This document shows positions 17,916-25,886 of a DNA stretch of 64,000 bases, one piece after another (the stretch's first letter is position 1; each line of letters starts with the position of its first letter). The notes beneath the pieces are model-generated. The model had not been told where the DNA came from. It made no database searches and saw only the letters and a list, made by a program, of their open reading frames with translations. Origin of the DNA: CAVUMR01 sp963742715 (GTDB taxonomy: Bacteria; Actinomycetota; Actinomycetes; Mycobacteriales; Micromonosporaceae). Location: the NCBI GenBank assembly GCA_963742715.1, contig CAVUMR010000003.1:1364001-1428000 (forward strand), in the 5' to 3' direction. A program made the position numbers and the translations under genes.

Positions 17916-18890
17916 CTAGGCGTCGAGCGTCGGCGGCAGGCCGAACGCCGGGAACAGGCTCGCCCCGAACGTGGTGACCTCGGCGAACGCGCCGTCCACG
18001 ATGCGCATGACGTCGAGCTTGAAGGCGCGGAACTCCGAGTCGCCGTGGGCGCGCAGATAGCTCGCCGCGGCCGGCATCCGGTTGGCCCGGGTCGGCACCA
18101 GCCGCCAGTCGCCCACCGACTCCGGCCCGAAGGTCTGCTCCAGCATCGGTCGGAGCATGCCGAGCCCGTCGTAGCACATCGGCAGCGGCGGCATCGTGAC
18201 CCGGATGTCGTCCCGCATCAACGCCACGCTGGCGGCCACGTCCTGCCGTTCGTGCGCGTCGATGAACGCCTGTACCAACCGGCGCTCGGCCGCGGTCGGG
18301 TCGGTCGGGCGCCACTCCGAGCTGCTGGTCGGCAGCCGGTCGCGCAGGGTCGCCCGGGCGCGTTGCAGCGCGCTGTTGACGCCGGCCACCGAGGTTTCCA
18401 GCGTGGACGCGGTTTCGGCCGCGGACCAGTCGAGCACGTCCCGCATGATCAGCACCGCGCGCTGCTTGGCCGGCAGCAGTTGTACCGCGGCCAGAAACGC
18501 GAGCTCGATCGTCTCTTTTGCCACCAGCGCGACATCGGGCTCGTCCTCGGTGGGCGCGATCTCGTCGAGCAGCCGGTCCGGGTACGGCTGGAGCCACGGC
18601 ACCTCGGCGAACGAGTGCAGCGTCGGCACCCGGCGGTTCTTCGCCCGGATCGAGTCCAGGCAGGCGTTGGTGGCGATGCGGTACAGCCAGGCCCGGTACG
18701 ACCCGCCGTCGTAGGTGTCCCGGCGTCGCCACGCGCGCAGGAACACCTCCTGCACCAGATCCTCGGCCTCGTCGAACGAGCCGAGCATCCGGTAGCAGTG
18801 GACGTGCAGCTCACGCCGGTACCGCTCGACCAGCGTGGCGAACGCGCCCTCGTCCCCGCCGGTCGCGGCTTCGATCACCGCGTCGCTCAT
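17916..18890 (-). CDS. ECF RNA polymerase sigma factor with C-terminal SnoaL-like domain
   Basis: 324 residues from ATG 18890, preceded by GGGGGATGCGG. Region 2 (about 12-80) includes CYRMLGSFDEAEDLVQEVFLRAWRR and YRIATNACLD. Region 4 (about 135-185) includes LPAKQRAVLIMRDVLDWSAAETA. The remaining 130 residues resemble a SnoaL/NTF2-like domain (AFIDAHERQDVAASVALMRDDIRVTMPP). This is the SigG/SigX5-like ECF group in which the fused domain, rather than a separate anti-sigma factor, modulates activity. No anti-sigma gene is adjacent, which agrees. Regulon unknown. Confidence 0.9.
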   Translation of the reverse strand: MSDAVIEAATGGDEGAFATLVERYRRELHVHCYRMLGSFDEAEDLVQEVFLRAWRRRDTYDGGSYRAWLYRIATNACLDSIRAKNRRVPTLHSFAEVPWLQPYPDRLLDEIAPTEDEPDVALVAKETIELAFLAAVQLLPAKQRAVLIMRDVLDWSAAETASTLETSVAGVNSALQRARATLRDRLPTSSSEWRPTDPTAAERRLVQAFIDAHERQDVAASVALMRDDIRVTMPPLPMCYDGLGMLRPMLEQTFGPESVGDWRLVPTRANRMPAAASYLRAHGDSEFRAFKLDVMRIVDGAFAEVTTFGASLFPAFGLPPTLDA

Positions 18891-18913
18891 ACCGCATCCC
18901 CCCAGCCGCCACG

Positions 18914-19975
18914 CTAACCCGGCAGGTTCACCAACGAGGCCAACGTGGCGCGGTGCCGGTCGGGGGTACCGAACGCGATGGCCGCGCTCTTGGCCCGCTT
19001 GAGGTACAGGTGCGCCGGGTGCTCCCAGGTCATGCCGATACCGCCGTGCAGCTGTACGCACTCCTCGGCCGCGAGTACCGCCACCCGCGAGCAGTGAGCC
19101 TGGGCGATCGCGGCCGCCACCGGCGCGTCCTCGTCACTCCGGGCCAGGCAGTCCGCGGCGTACCGGGCTGCCGCGCGCGCCTGGATCACCTCCACCCACA
19201 GGTCGGCCAGCCGATGCTTGAGCGCCTGGAAGGAGCCGACCGGCCGGGCGAACTGCACTCTTGTCTTCACGTACTCCACCGTGGTCGACAGGCACCACTC
19301 CGCGACGCCGAGCTGCTCCGAGGCGAGTAGCCCCGCGCCGGCCAGCAGCCCCGCCTCCACGGCCTCCGTACCCGGCGCGACCAGTTGCCCGGGGACGCCG
19401 TCGAGCGTGACGTCGCACAGCGGTCGGGTCAGGTCCAGCGAGGTCACCGGCGACACCCCGAACGAGTCGACCGCGTACAGGCCGAAGTCGGTCGGTACCA
19501 GCAGCAGGTCGGCCCCGGCCGCGTCGGCGACCCCGGTGATCGTCCCGGTCAGGCCACTCTCGTCGCCGGTCACGGTCGGCCGGAGCCGCCCCGGCGCGGT
19601 GGCGAACGGTACCGCCAGCGCGGCGATCCGCTCCCCGGTGGCCAGCGACGCGACGAGCGGGGACCCGGCCGCGAGCAGGGCTGCCGTGGCGACCACCGAG
19701 CTGCCCAGGAACGGGACCGGGGCGACCGCGCGACCCAGTTCCTCGAGTACGACCGCGGTCTCCCGCCAGGTCACGCCGGCGCCGCCGTGCTCCTCCGGTA
19801 CCGCCAGGCCGGCGCACCCCAGGTCGGTCGCGAGCAACGTCCACAGCGCGCTGTCGTGGCTGCGGCCGGACTCCAGCCCGGCCAGTACGGTCGGCCAGTC
19901 GCAGCGCTTGGCCAGCATCTCCCGGACGTTGGCGCGCAGGTCCTCTTCCACGTCGCTGTACAGCAGGTCGGTCAT
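18914..19975 (-). CDS. Acyl-CoA dehydrogenase family protein, catalytically incomplete subunit
   Basis: 353 residues from ATG 19975 inside the stop of the upstream dehydrogenase (ATGA). The acyl-CoA dehydrogenase fold is recognisable through VPEEHGGAGVTW near 60 and ARPVGSFQALKHRLAD near 235. CVQLHGGIGMTWEHPAHLYLKRA appears near 310. The C-terminal stretch where the catalytic Glu normally sits (EGT motif) reads IAFGTPDRH, without Glu. Actinobacterial FadE pairs often form heterotetramers in which one subunit supplies the base and the other completes FAD binding; this gene fits the second role. Confidence 0.85.
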   Translation of the reverse strand: MTDLLYSDVEEDLRANVREMLAKRCDWPTVLAGLESGRSHDSALWTLLATDLGCAGLAVPEEHGGAGVTWRETAVVLEELGRAVAPVPFLGSSVVATAALLAAGSPLVASLATGERIAALAVPFATAPGRLRPTVTGDESGLTGTITGVADAAGADLLLVPTDFGLYAVDSFGVSPVTSLDLTRPLCDVTLDGVPGQLVAPGTEAVEAGLLAGAGLLASEQLGVAEWCLSTTVEYVKTRVQFARPVGSFQALKHRLADLWVEVIQARAAARYAADCLARSDEDAPVAAAIAQAHCSRVAVLAAEECVQLHGGIGMTWEHPAHLYLKRAKSAAIAFGTPDRHRATLASLVNLPG

Positions 19976-21168
19976 TTCGGCAGGTCCTTCCACGCGACGT
20001 TGGTGTCCTGCCGCGGCTCGGTCGGCAGCCCGAGGACCCGTTCGGCGATGATGTTGCGCAGGATCTCCGAGGTACCACCCTCGATCGAGTTGCCCTTGGC
20101 GCGCAGGTAGCGGTAGCCGGGCGGGCGCTCGTAGAAGTCGACCGTGCGGAGTTCGCCCTCGGACGACCAGTCGTCGTACCGCAGCCCTTCCTCGCCGAGC
20201 AGCTCCAGCTCCAGCCCGGAAACCTCCTGGTTGAGCCGCGCGTACAGCAGCTTGATCGCCGAGCCCTCCGGCCCGGGCTGGCCGGTGGCGAGCTGCTGGC
20301 GTACCCGGGTGCCGGTCAGCCGGGCCACCTCGGCGGCGACCCAGTGCCGGAGCATCGCGTCGTGCGCGCCGGGGGTGCGCAGCTCGGGGCGCTCCCGCCA
20401 GGCGGTGACGAGCGGGCCGATCGGACCGCCCTCGCGCGGCAGCGCGCCGCCGCCGATGGCGACCCGCTCCGACATCAGCGTCGTGCGCGCGACCTTCCAC
20501 CCGTCGCCCACCGCCCCCAGCCGGTGCTCATCCGGCAGGTGTACGTCCGACAGGAAGATCTCGTTGAACTCGGCTTCGCCGGTGAGCTGGCGCAGCGGCC
20601 GTACCTCCACGCCGGGCGCGGTCATGTCGCAGATGAAGTACGTCATGCCCTGGTGTTTCGGCACGTCCGGGTCGGTACGCGCGATCAGGATGCCGAACCG
20701 GGCCTCGTGCGCGAGTGACGTCCACACCTTCTGCCCGTTGACTGTCCAACCAGTCTCGGTACGGACCGCGCGGGTGCCGAGCGCGGCCAGGTCGGAGCCG
20801 GCCCCCGGCTCGCTGAACAGCTGGCACCACACCTCCTCGCCGGTCCACAGTGGACGGAGGAAGCGTTTCCGCTGCTCGTCGGTACCGTGGTGCAGGATCG
20901 TCGGCGCGGCCATGCCGAGGCCGATGCCGATCCGGCGCGGGTTGTTGTCCGGCGCGCCGGCCGAGACGAACTGCTGGTCCACTGCGGGTTGCAGTGACCG
21001 GGGCAGCCCCAGCCCGCCAAGACCGACCGGAAAGTGCACCCAGGCCAGGCCGGCGTCGAAGCGCGCCCGCAGGAACGCGAGCCGCTCGGTACCGGCGGGC
21101 GGATGCTCGGCGAGGAACTCGTCGACCCGGTCGCGCAGGGTCGCGGCGTCCACCGGCTGTTCGGCCAT
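19972..21168 (-). CDS. Acyl-CoA dehydrogenase, catalytic subunit
   Basis: 398 residues from ATG 21168 with GGGGAGGA just upstream. FAD- and substrate-binding motifs are intact: CQLFSEPGAGSDLAALGTRA near 125 and GWTVNGQKVWTS near 150. GNSIEGGTSEILRNIIAERVLG near 365 carries the candidate catalytic Glu. It introduces the alpha-beta double bond in an acyl-CoA during beta-oxidation. It overlaps the second dehydrogenase gene by four bases, suggesting a stoichiometric complex. The divergent acyl-CoA ligase likely supplies its substrate. Chain type (fatty acid or steroid side chain) is not evident. Confidence 0.92.
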   Translation of the reverse strand: MAEQPVDAATLRDRVDEFLAEHPPAGTERLAFLRARFDAGLAWVHFPVGLGGLGLPRSLQPAVDQQFVSAGAPDNNPRRIGIGLGMAAPTILHHGTDEQRKRFLRPLWTGEEVWCQLFSEPGAGSDLAALGTRAVRTETGWTVNGQKVWTSLAHEARFGILIARTDPDVPKHQGMTYFICDMTAPGVEVRPLRQLTGEAEFNEIFLSDVHLPDEHRLGAVGDGWKVARTTLMSERVAIGGGALPREGGPIGPLVTAWRERPELRTPGAHDAMLRHWVAAEVARLTGTRVRQQLATGQPGPEGSAIKLLYARLNQEVSGLELELLGEEGLRYDDWSSEGELRTVDFYERPPGYRYLRAKGNSIEGGTSEILRNIIAERVLGLPTEPRQDTNVAWKDLPK

Positions 21169-21363
21169 CGGTCCTCCCCGGAGGTGTTCGATCCACCCGC
21201 ACCGGCAACTCAACCCGCATCCAGCGGCCCGCACCAGCGGCGCTGACGAGCAACCTTGACAAGCCTGGCCGGTTATCCGCACCGTAGGTGCTGCCCGGAG
21301 CCGGGACAAACCGCGCCCCGCCTCACGGCCCCGGCCTGCTCCCCCTCGTCGAGCGGAGGCCCC

Positions 21364-22995
21364 ATGGACGCCACAGCGACGCACGCGGACGAGAACCCGG
21401 GGCAGGCGCGAGCCGGCTCTGCCGCCGATGGCGGCTCGACCGGAGATCCTCGCGCCGACCACTCCGCCGGCTGCCACCTCGGGCGACTCACCGAGCGCAC
21501 TCTCGACCGGCTGGGCGACCACCGGTCGATGTTCTTCGAGGGCACCTGGCACACCAGCGGCGGGATCTTCGAGCGCGCGCGACGGGTCAGCGCCGGGCTG
21601 CGTGACCTGGGCGTCGGGCCCGGCGACCGGGTCGTGCTGGTGATGGCCAACTGCCCCGAGGTCGGCATCCTGTACCAGGCGATCTGGCGGGCCGGCGCGG
21701 TCACCACCCCGGTGGTGTTCCTGGTCAGCGCCGACGAGCTGGCACACATCGTGCGCAACAGCGAAGCGGTCGCGGTCGCCACCACACCCGAGTGGCTGCC
21801 GAAGATCGAAGCCGCGCTCGCCGGCCTGGACCTGCCGGTGATCGTGGTCGGCGACGCCGATCCCGCGCCGGCGGCCGGAGCGCTGCGGCTGGTGCCGTTC
21901 GCCGAGCTGGAGGCGGCCGAACCGGGGTCGCTGGTGGACCGGGCCGACGACGATCTCGCCGCGCTGCTCTACACCGGTGGTACGACCGGAGCCAGCAAGG
22001 GCGTGGCGCTCACCCACCAGAACCTGTGCCACGCGGGCTCGTCGTCACGGCAGCTCAGCGACGTACTGGGGGTGAACCGGTCGCTGACCGCACTGCCGCT
22101 GTCGCACTCGTACGGCCTGCTGGTCACGGTCGGCGAACTGCACGCGCTGGAGCCGCGCACGACCGTACTGATGCGCTGGTTCGAGCCGGCGCGGCTGCTC
22201 GCGCTGATGGCCGAGCACCGCGTCCAGGTCACCGCGATGGTGCCGTCCATGCTCGCGATGCTGCTCGCCCAGCCGCTCGAGGACTTCGACCTGTCCGACC
22301 TGTGCCAGGTGTTCAGCGGGGCGGCGCCGCTGCCGGGCGCGGTCGCGGCCGAGTTCGAGCGCCGCGTCCCCTCGGCCAGGGTGCTGGAGGGGTACGGCTG
22401 CACCGAGAGCGGCGGCATCATCAGCACCAGCCCGCCCGACCGGCCACGCCCCGGCACCGTCGGCATCGCCGTACCCAATCTGCGGGTTCGGGTGGTGGAC
22501 GACCGGGACGCACCGGTGCCAATCGGGGTGGACGGCGAGATCGTGGTACGGGGTCCGATGGTGATGGCCGGCTACTGGCGGGAGCCGGAGCAGACCGAGC
22601 AGGTGATGGCCGGCGGCTGGCTGCACACCGGCGACATCGGGCACCTGGACGCGGACGGGTACCTGACCGTGGTGGACCGGAAGAAGGACCTGATCATCCG
22701 TGGCGGGTACAACGTGTTCCCGCGCGATGTGGAGGACGTGCTGACCAGCCACCCGGCCGTGGCCGCCGCGGCGGTGGTGGGCCAGCCGGATCCGCGGCTC
22801 GGCGAGGAGGTCGTCGGTTACGTGGCGCTGGCGCCCGGCGCGAGCGTCGAACCGGAGGCCCTCATCGCGTACGCCAAGGAGCACCTGGCGAAGACCAAGT
22901 ACCCCCGCTACGTGCACATTCTCGACGAGGTACCGCTCACCTCGGTCGGCAAGGTGGACCGCAAGCGACTGCGCGCTGGGCCAACGCCGGGGTAA
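21364..22995 (+). CDS. Fatty-acid/carboxylate CoA ligase (adenylate-forming, FadD-like)
   Basis: 543 residues from ATG 21364, with GGAGG upstream; longer in-frame starts lack one. The ATP-binding signature LLYTGGTTGASKGVALTHQN lies near residues 200-220. Further motifs are EGYGCTESGG near 342, WLHTGDIGHLDADGY near 420, the DRKKDLIIRGGYNVFP hinge near 440 and the catalytic Lys in SVGKVDRKRL at the end. It activates a carboxylic acid with ATP and CoA. It is transcribed divergently from the acyl-CoA dehydrogenase pair across a 195-bp gap that presumably holds both promoters. Confidence 0.92.
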   Translation: MDATATHADENPGQARAGSAADGGSTGDPRADHSAGCHLGRLTERTLDRLGDHRSMFFEGTWHTSGGIFERARRVSAGLRDLGVGPGDRVVLVMANCPEVGILYQAIWRAGAVTTPVVFLVSADELAHIVRNSEAVAVATTPEWLPKIEAALAGLDLPVIVVGDADPAPAAGALRLVPFAELEAAEPGSLVDRADDDLAALLYTGGTTGASKGVALTHQNLCHAGSSSRQLSDVLGVNRSLTALPLSHSYGLLVTVGELHALEPRTTVLMRWFEPARLLALMAEHRVQVTAMVPSMLAMLLAQPLEDFDLSDLCQVFSGAAPLPGAVAAEFERRVPSARVLEGYGCTESGGIISTSPPDRPRPGTVGIAVPNLRVRVVDDRDAPVPIGVDGEIVVRGPMVMAGYWREPEQTEQVMAGGWLHTGDIGHLDADGYLTVVDRKKDLIIRGGYNVFPRDVEDVLTSHPAVAAAAVVGQPDPRLGEEVVGYVALAPGASVEPEALIAYAKEHLAKTKYPRYVHILDEVPLTSVGKVDRKRLRAGPTPG

Positions 22996-23033
22996 GTGGA
23001 GTGTCGGGCCGCCGGCCGGACAGAGCGTGGTGC

Positions 23034-23070
23034 GGGGTCGGGTGCCGTCGCCCCGGCGACACCCGACCCC
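23034..23070. terminator. Bidirectional terminator hairpin
   Basis: GGGGTCGGGT at 23034-23043 pairs with ACCCGACCCC at 23061-23070, with further pairing inside. It sits between the convergent CoA ligase and hexosaminidase genes. Confidence 0.75.
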
Positions 23071-23160
23071 ATCCCTCGGTTCGGTACCGCGCCCCTGCGG
23101 AACCGAGCCCCAACTCCCGGCGCTGGCTCGGCCGGCGTGTGGCCGGCCCCGCCGGCCCGC

Positions 23161-25191
23161 TCAAACCTGCCAGTGCAGGGTGACCTTCGTGGTGACCGTC
23201 GCGGTCCCGTCCGCGCTGCTGGTGACCTGGACGGTGTACGTGCCGGGCTCGGAGTACGTGTGCTCGCCGGTGACCGTGTAGAGGCCGTTCACCGAGGTGT
23301 CGGTGGCCGGGTCGCCGGTCACGGTGCCGGCCGACGTGGTGCCGTCTCCCCAGTCCACGGTCGTGGTGATCGCGCTGGCCGGGCGGCCGGGCGCGGACAG
23401 CGCGGCGAGCGCGCCGGTGACCGTGCCGTCATCGCCGACCGCCGCGTCGGCAGCCCGCTGGTCGAGTCGCCACGGCGCCATCGGGGTCGGGTAGAAGTTC
23501 GTGTCCGCGACGCTGAACCGGACGCCCTGCGCGGCGAGCCGGGACACGAAGCCGGCGTACACCGGACCGGTCGGGGAACGGTCCGCGCGCGGCGACCAGC
23601 CGACCTCGGCCAGCGCGAGGAGTCGGGGGAACACCAGGTAGTCCACCTCGTCGAAGGTCACCAGCGTCTCCGCCCAGGTCGCACCCTCGACGCCGATCAC
23701 GTCGTCATCGGTCACGCCGTCGACGTAGCCGCCCGGGTCCCAGCCGAAGAACTGGTCGATGTCGCAGCCCTCCGAGCAGGCCCAGCTCAGACCGATCGTC
23801 GGCGGTACCTCACCGGCGTCGCCGGCCAGGTACTTCTGGTCGAGGTAGGCGTGGGTGGCCGGCGACATGACGAGCTTCATGCCCTTGGCGACCGCGTCGG
23901 TCGCGGTGAACGTGCCCTCGTCCGAACCGGAGGCGGGCGACCAGTACTGCGCGATGGAGCCGGCCGGCGGAGTCGTACCCTTGCCGGAAATCTCGGCCCA
24001 ACCCATCACCGTCCTGCCGTGGCCGGCGACCAACTCCGACTCCCGGTTCACCAGCGCGGCGTACACCTCGTGGCTCATCAACGACGCGGGCACCTCGTCA
24101 CCGCCGAGGTGGTAGTACGGCCCCGGTGACATCGCGGTGAGCTGCTCGATGATCGCGCCGAGGATCGTCCAGGTGTTGTCGCTGTCCGGGCACATCGCGC
24201 TGTACCCGACCTCCCCGGTGTAGTTCCACACCGGCGGCTCGTTCCGCCCGCAGTTGATGTCCTGTGGATGCCCGTTGAGCAGCGGATTCGCCGTGTCGCC
24301 GTACTCCGACATGATGATCGCGTTGTTGTGCCCCGGGGAGTCGACCTCGGGTACGACCGTGATGAAGTGCGCCGCCGCGTAGGCGACCACGTCGCGGTAC
24401 TCCGCCTGGGTCCAGAAGCCGCCCGGATCCATCTCGCGCCCGTGGGTGCCGACCGAGCCCTGCCCGCCGAGCTCGGTCAGGTTGGGGAAGCCGTCGATGA
24501 CGATGCGGAATCCCTGGTCGTCGCTCACATGCAGATGCAGAACATTGATCTTGTACGCCGAGACCTGGTCGATCAGGCGCTTCACCGCGGCCGGCGGCTC
24601 GTAGTGGCGGGCGATGTCGAGCATCACGCCGCGGTAGGAGTACCGCGGATAGTCGACGATGTGCACCACCGGCATCGACCACGGGCCGGGGCGCGCGGTC
24701 GGGCTCTCGATCCAGCCCGGCAGCAACTGGCGGATGGTCTGCACGCCGTTGAACAGTCCGTGCGCCGTCTCGGCTACCAGGCTCGCACCGGTGGCCGTGA
24801 CGTCGAGTTGGTAGCCCTCATCGCCCGGCGTACCGGGATCGCCGAGTCGCAGGGCGAGGTCACCGTCGCGCGGATCCCCGGTGACCACGGGAAGCGGGTA
24901 CCCGGTGGCTGGTCGCAGCCGCGCGGCGAGCGCGTTGCCGACCTCGGTGGCCGGGGCGCCCTCGGCCACGATCCGGCTGTCCGGCGAGAGCGTGAACGTG
25001 CCGTATCCCCGGGTCATCGTCACCGGCGCCGGCACGACCGCCGGTTTTCCGGCGCCAGCCAGCGGCGATCCGTCCGACGCTGGCGTGGCAGCGTGGGCGG
25101 TGATCATCGGCACGGCCAGGACGACCGCGAGAGCGGCGACGCCGAGGATCGACTGGTCCGGCCGGAGGGATGCGAGCCTGGTCAGCGCCAT
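23161..25191 (-). CDS. Secreted beta-N-acetylhexosaminidase (GH20) with C-terminal PKD-like domain
   Basis: 676 residues from ATG 25191 with AAAGGG upstream. A signal peptide covers about residues 1-32 (ILGVAALAVVLAVPMITAHA). A GH20b-like N-terminal domain precedes the catalytic barrel, where the Asp-Glu pair appears in YYHLGGDEVP near 360 and substrate-contacting motifs in MLDIARHYEPP and VLHLHVSDDQGFR. The last 90 residues form a PKD/Ig-like beta domain (TTVDWGDGTTSAGTV, GEHTYSEPGTYTVQVTS). It removes terminal GlcNAc residues from chitin oligomers or glycans outside the cell. The PKD part may bind polymer. It is divergent from the peptide cassette. Confidence 0.93.
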   Translation of the reverse strand: MALTRLASLRPDQSILGVAALAVVLAVPMITAHAATPASDGSPLAGAGKPAVVPAPVTMTRGYGTFTLSPDSRIVAEGAPATEVGNALAARLRPATGYPLPVVTGDPRDGDLALRLGDPGTPGDEGYQLDVTATGASLVAETAHGLFNGVQTIRQLLPGWIESPTARPGPWSMPVVHIVDYPRYSYRGVMLDIARHYEPPAAVKRLIDQVSAYKINVLHLHVSDDQGFRIVIDGFPNLTELGGQGSVGTHGREMDPGGFWTQAEYRDVVAYAAAHFITVVPEVDSPGHNNAIIMSEYGDTANPLLNGHPQDINCGRNEPPVWNYTGEVGYSAMCPDSDNTWTILGAIIEQLTAMSPGPYYHLGGDEVPASLMSHEVYAALVNRESELVAGHGRTVMGWAEISGKGTTPPAGSIAQYWSPASGSDEGTFTATDAVAKGMKLVMSPATHAYLDQKYLAGDAGEVPPTIGLSWACSEGCDIDQFFGWDPGGYVDGVTDDDVIGVEGATWAETLVTFDEVDYLVFPRLLALAEVGWSPRADRSPTGPVYAGFVSRLAAQGVRFSVADTNFYPTPMAPWRLDQRAADAAVGDDGTVTGALAALSAPGRPASAITTTVDWGDGTTSAGTVTGDPATDTSVNGLYTVTGEHTYSEPGTYTVQVTSSADGTATVTTKVTLHWQV

Positions 25192-25502
25192 CGATCGCCC
25201 TTTCCGCCGCACGCCAGGCTGCCCTGACCGTCGGGCGACATATCGACTAACTCCTGTCAATGTGGTGTACACCCGCGCGATCGTGCGCGCAAGAGACAGA
25301 TCACGCGCACGCTTGCGCAGCACCCGAGCCCCCGACCGCCGGGGTCCGAGCACAGGCGCCGCCGGGCTTCTCCGGCCCGAATCCGCGGGGTCCTGCCGGC
25401 CCGAAGCCCGGTTCCGCTGGCCGATCCGTGGGGCGCGCTGCCCAATTTCGCCGCGGGTCCTGGGCAAATGCGCTGTCGCGCGAATGATTCCGACGAATGA
25501 TG

Positions 25503-25532
25503 TTGTCCCGCTATGCCGTTTTTGACTATTTT
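25503..25532 (+). promoter_or_regulatory. Candidate promoter of the peptide-TPR-ABC cassette
   Basis: TTGTCC (25503-25508) and TATTTT (25527-25532), spaced by 18 bp, lie in an unusually AT-rich patch of the 542-bp gap 25192-25733. Transcription from here would place the 22-bp repeats in a leader of about 195 nt before the peptide start codon. The gap also holds the divergent hexosaminidase promoter; no gene is evident in it. Confidence 0.4.
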
Positions 25533-25682
25533 CGACAGCACTGTCGCGGCTTTCGGGCAGCACTGTCGCGACTTTCGGGCAGCACCGTCCCGGCTTTCGG
25601 GCAGCACCGTCACGGCTTTCGGGCAGCACCGTCACGGCTTTCGGGCAGCACCGTCACGGCTTTCGGGCAGCACTGCGGCCGC
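25529..25682. repeat. Seven 22-bp tandem repeats upstream of the peptide gene
   Basis: Units begin at 25529, 25551, 25573, 25595, 25617, 25639 and 25661, each starting TTTCG and sharing GGGCAGCACCGTCACGG with small changes. The first unit is the most diverged, and the three between 25595 and 25660 are nearly identical. Each unit holds a dyad, CCGT-N-ACGG or a close variant. Exactly 22 bp (two helical turns) puts every dyad on the same face of the DNA. Confidence 0.9.
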
Positions 25683-25733
25683 GCCGCGACAGCACTGCCT
25701 CTGACCATGACCCGATTCGGGAGGAGGAACGCC

Positions 25734-25811
25734 GTGAAGCTCATCAAGGCCAGACCGTCGATGCCGACCGTGGACACCAGCTTCATCTACGAGTACCAGC
25801 ACTGCGCATAG
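25734..25811 (+). CDS. 25-residue precursor-like peptide
   Basis: GTG at 25734 follows GGGAGGAGGAACGCC, one of the strongest ribosome sites in the window. The product is a basic N-terminus (MKLIKARPSMP), then VDTS and an aromatic/polar end FIYEYQHCA. It is too short for a folded protein, has no signal peptide and is followed by a perfect palindrome before the TPR gene. That is the usual layout for a highly expressed precursor peptide of a ribosomally made natural product or signal. The tail contains one Cys, two Tyr and one His that could be modified; no known precursor family was recognised. Confidence 0.65.
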   Translation: MKLIKARPSMPTVDTSFIYEYQHCA

Positions 25812-25820
25812 GCGCGGGGG

Positions 25821-25852
25821 GTCAGGCGGCCCGGAATTCCGGGCCGCCTGAC
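25821..25852 (+). terminator. 32-bp perfect palindrome, likely partial terminator after the peptide gene
   Basis: GTCAGGCGGCCCGGAA followed immediately by its exact complement, nine bases after the peptide stop. It would fold into a 16-bp stem (minus loop bases) and lacks a U-tract. Partial termination here would give more peptide mRNA than TPR/ABC mRNA. Confidence 0.75.
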
Positions 25853-25886
25853 AACGCCGGTACCACCCGGGGGGAAGGGGCAGAGC

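Noticed and set aside
25529..25682. CRISPR array
   Set aside because: The 22-bp units are directly contiguous with no variable spacers and no cas genes are present.
25734..25811. Assignment of the short peptide as a biarylitide precursor
   Set aside because: Only the Y-x-H spacing matches; biarylitide precursors are about five residues long with an adjacent P450, which is missing here.
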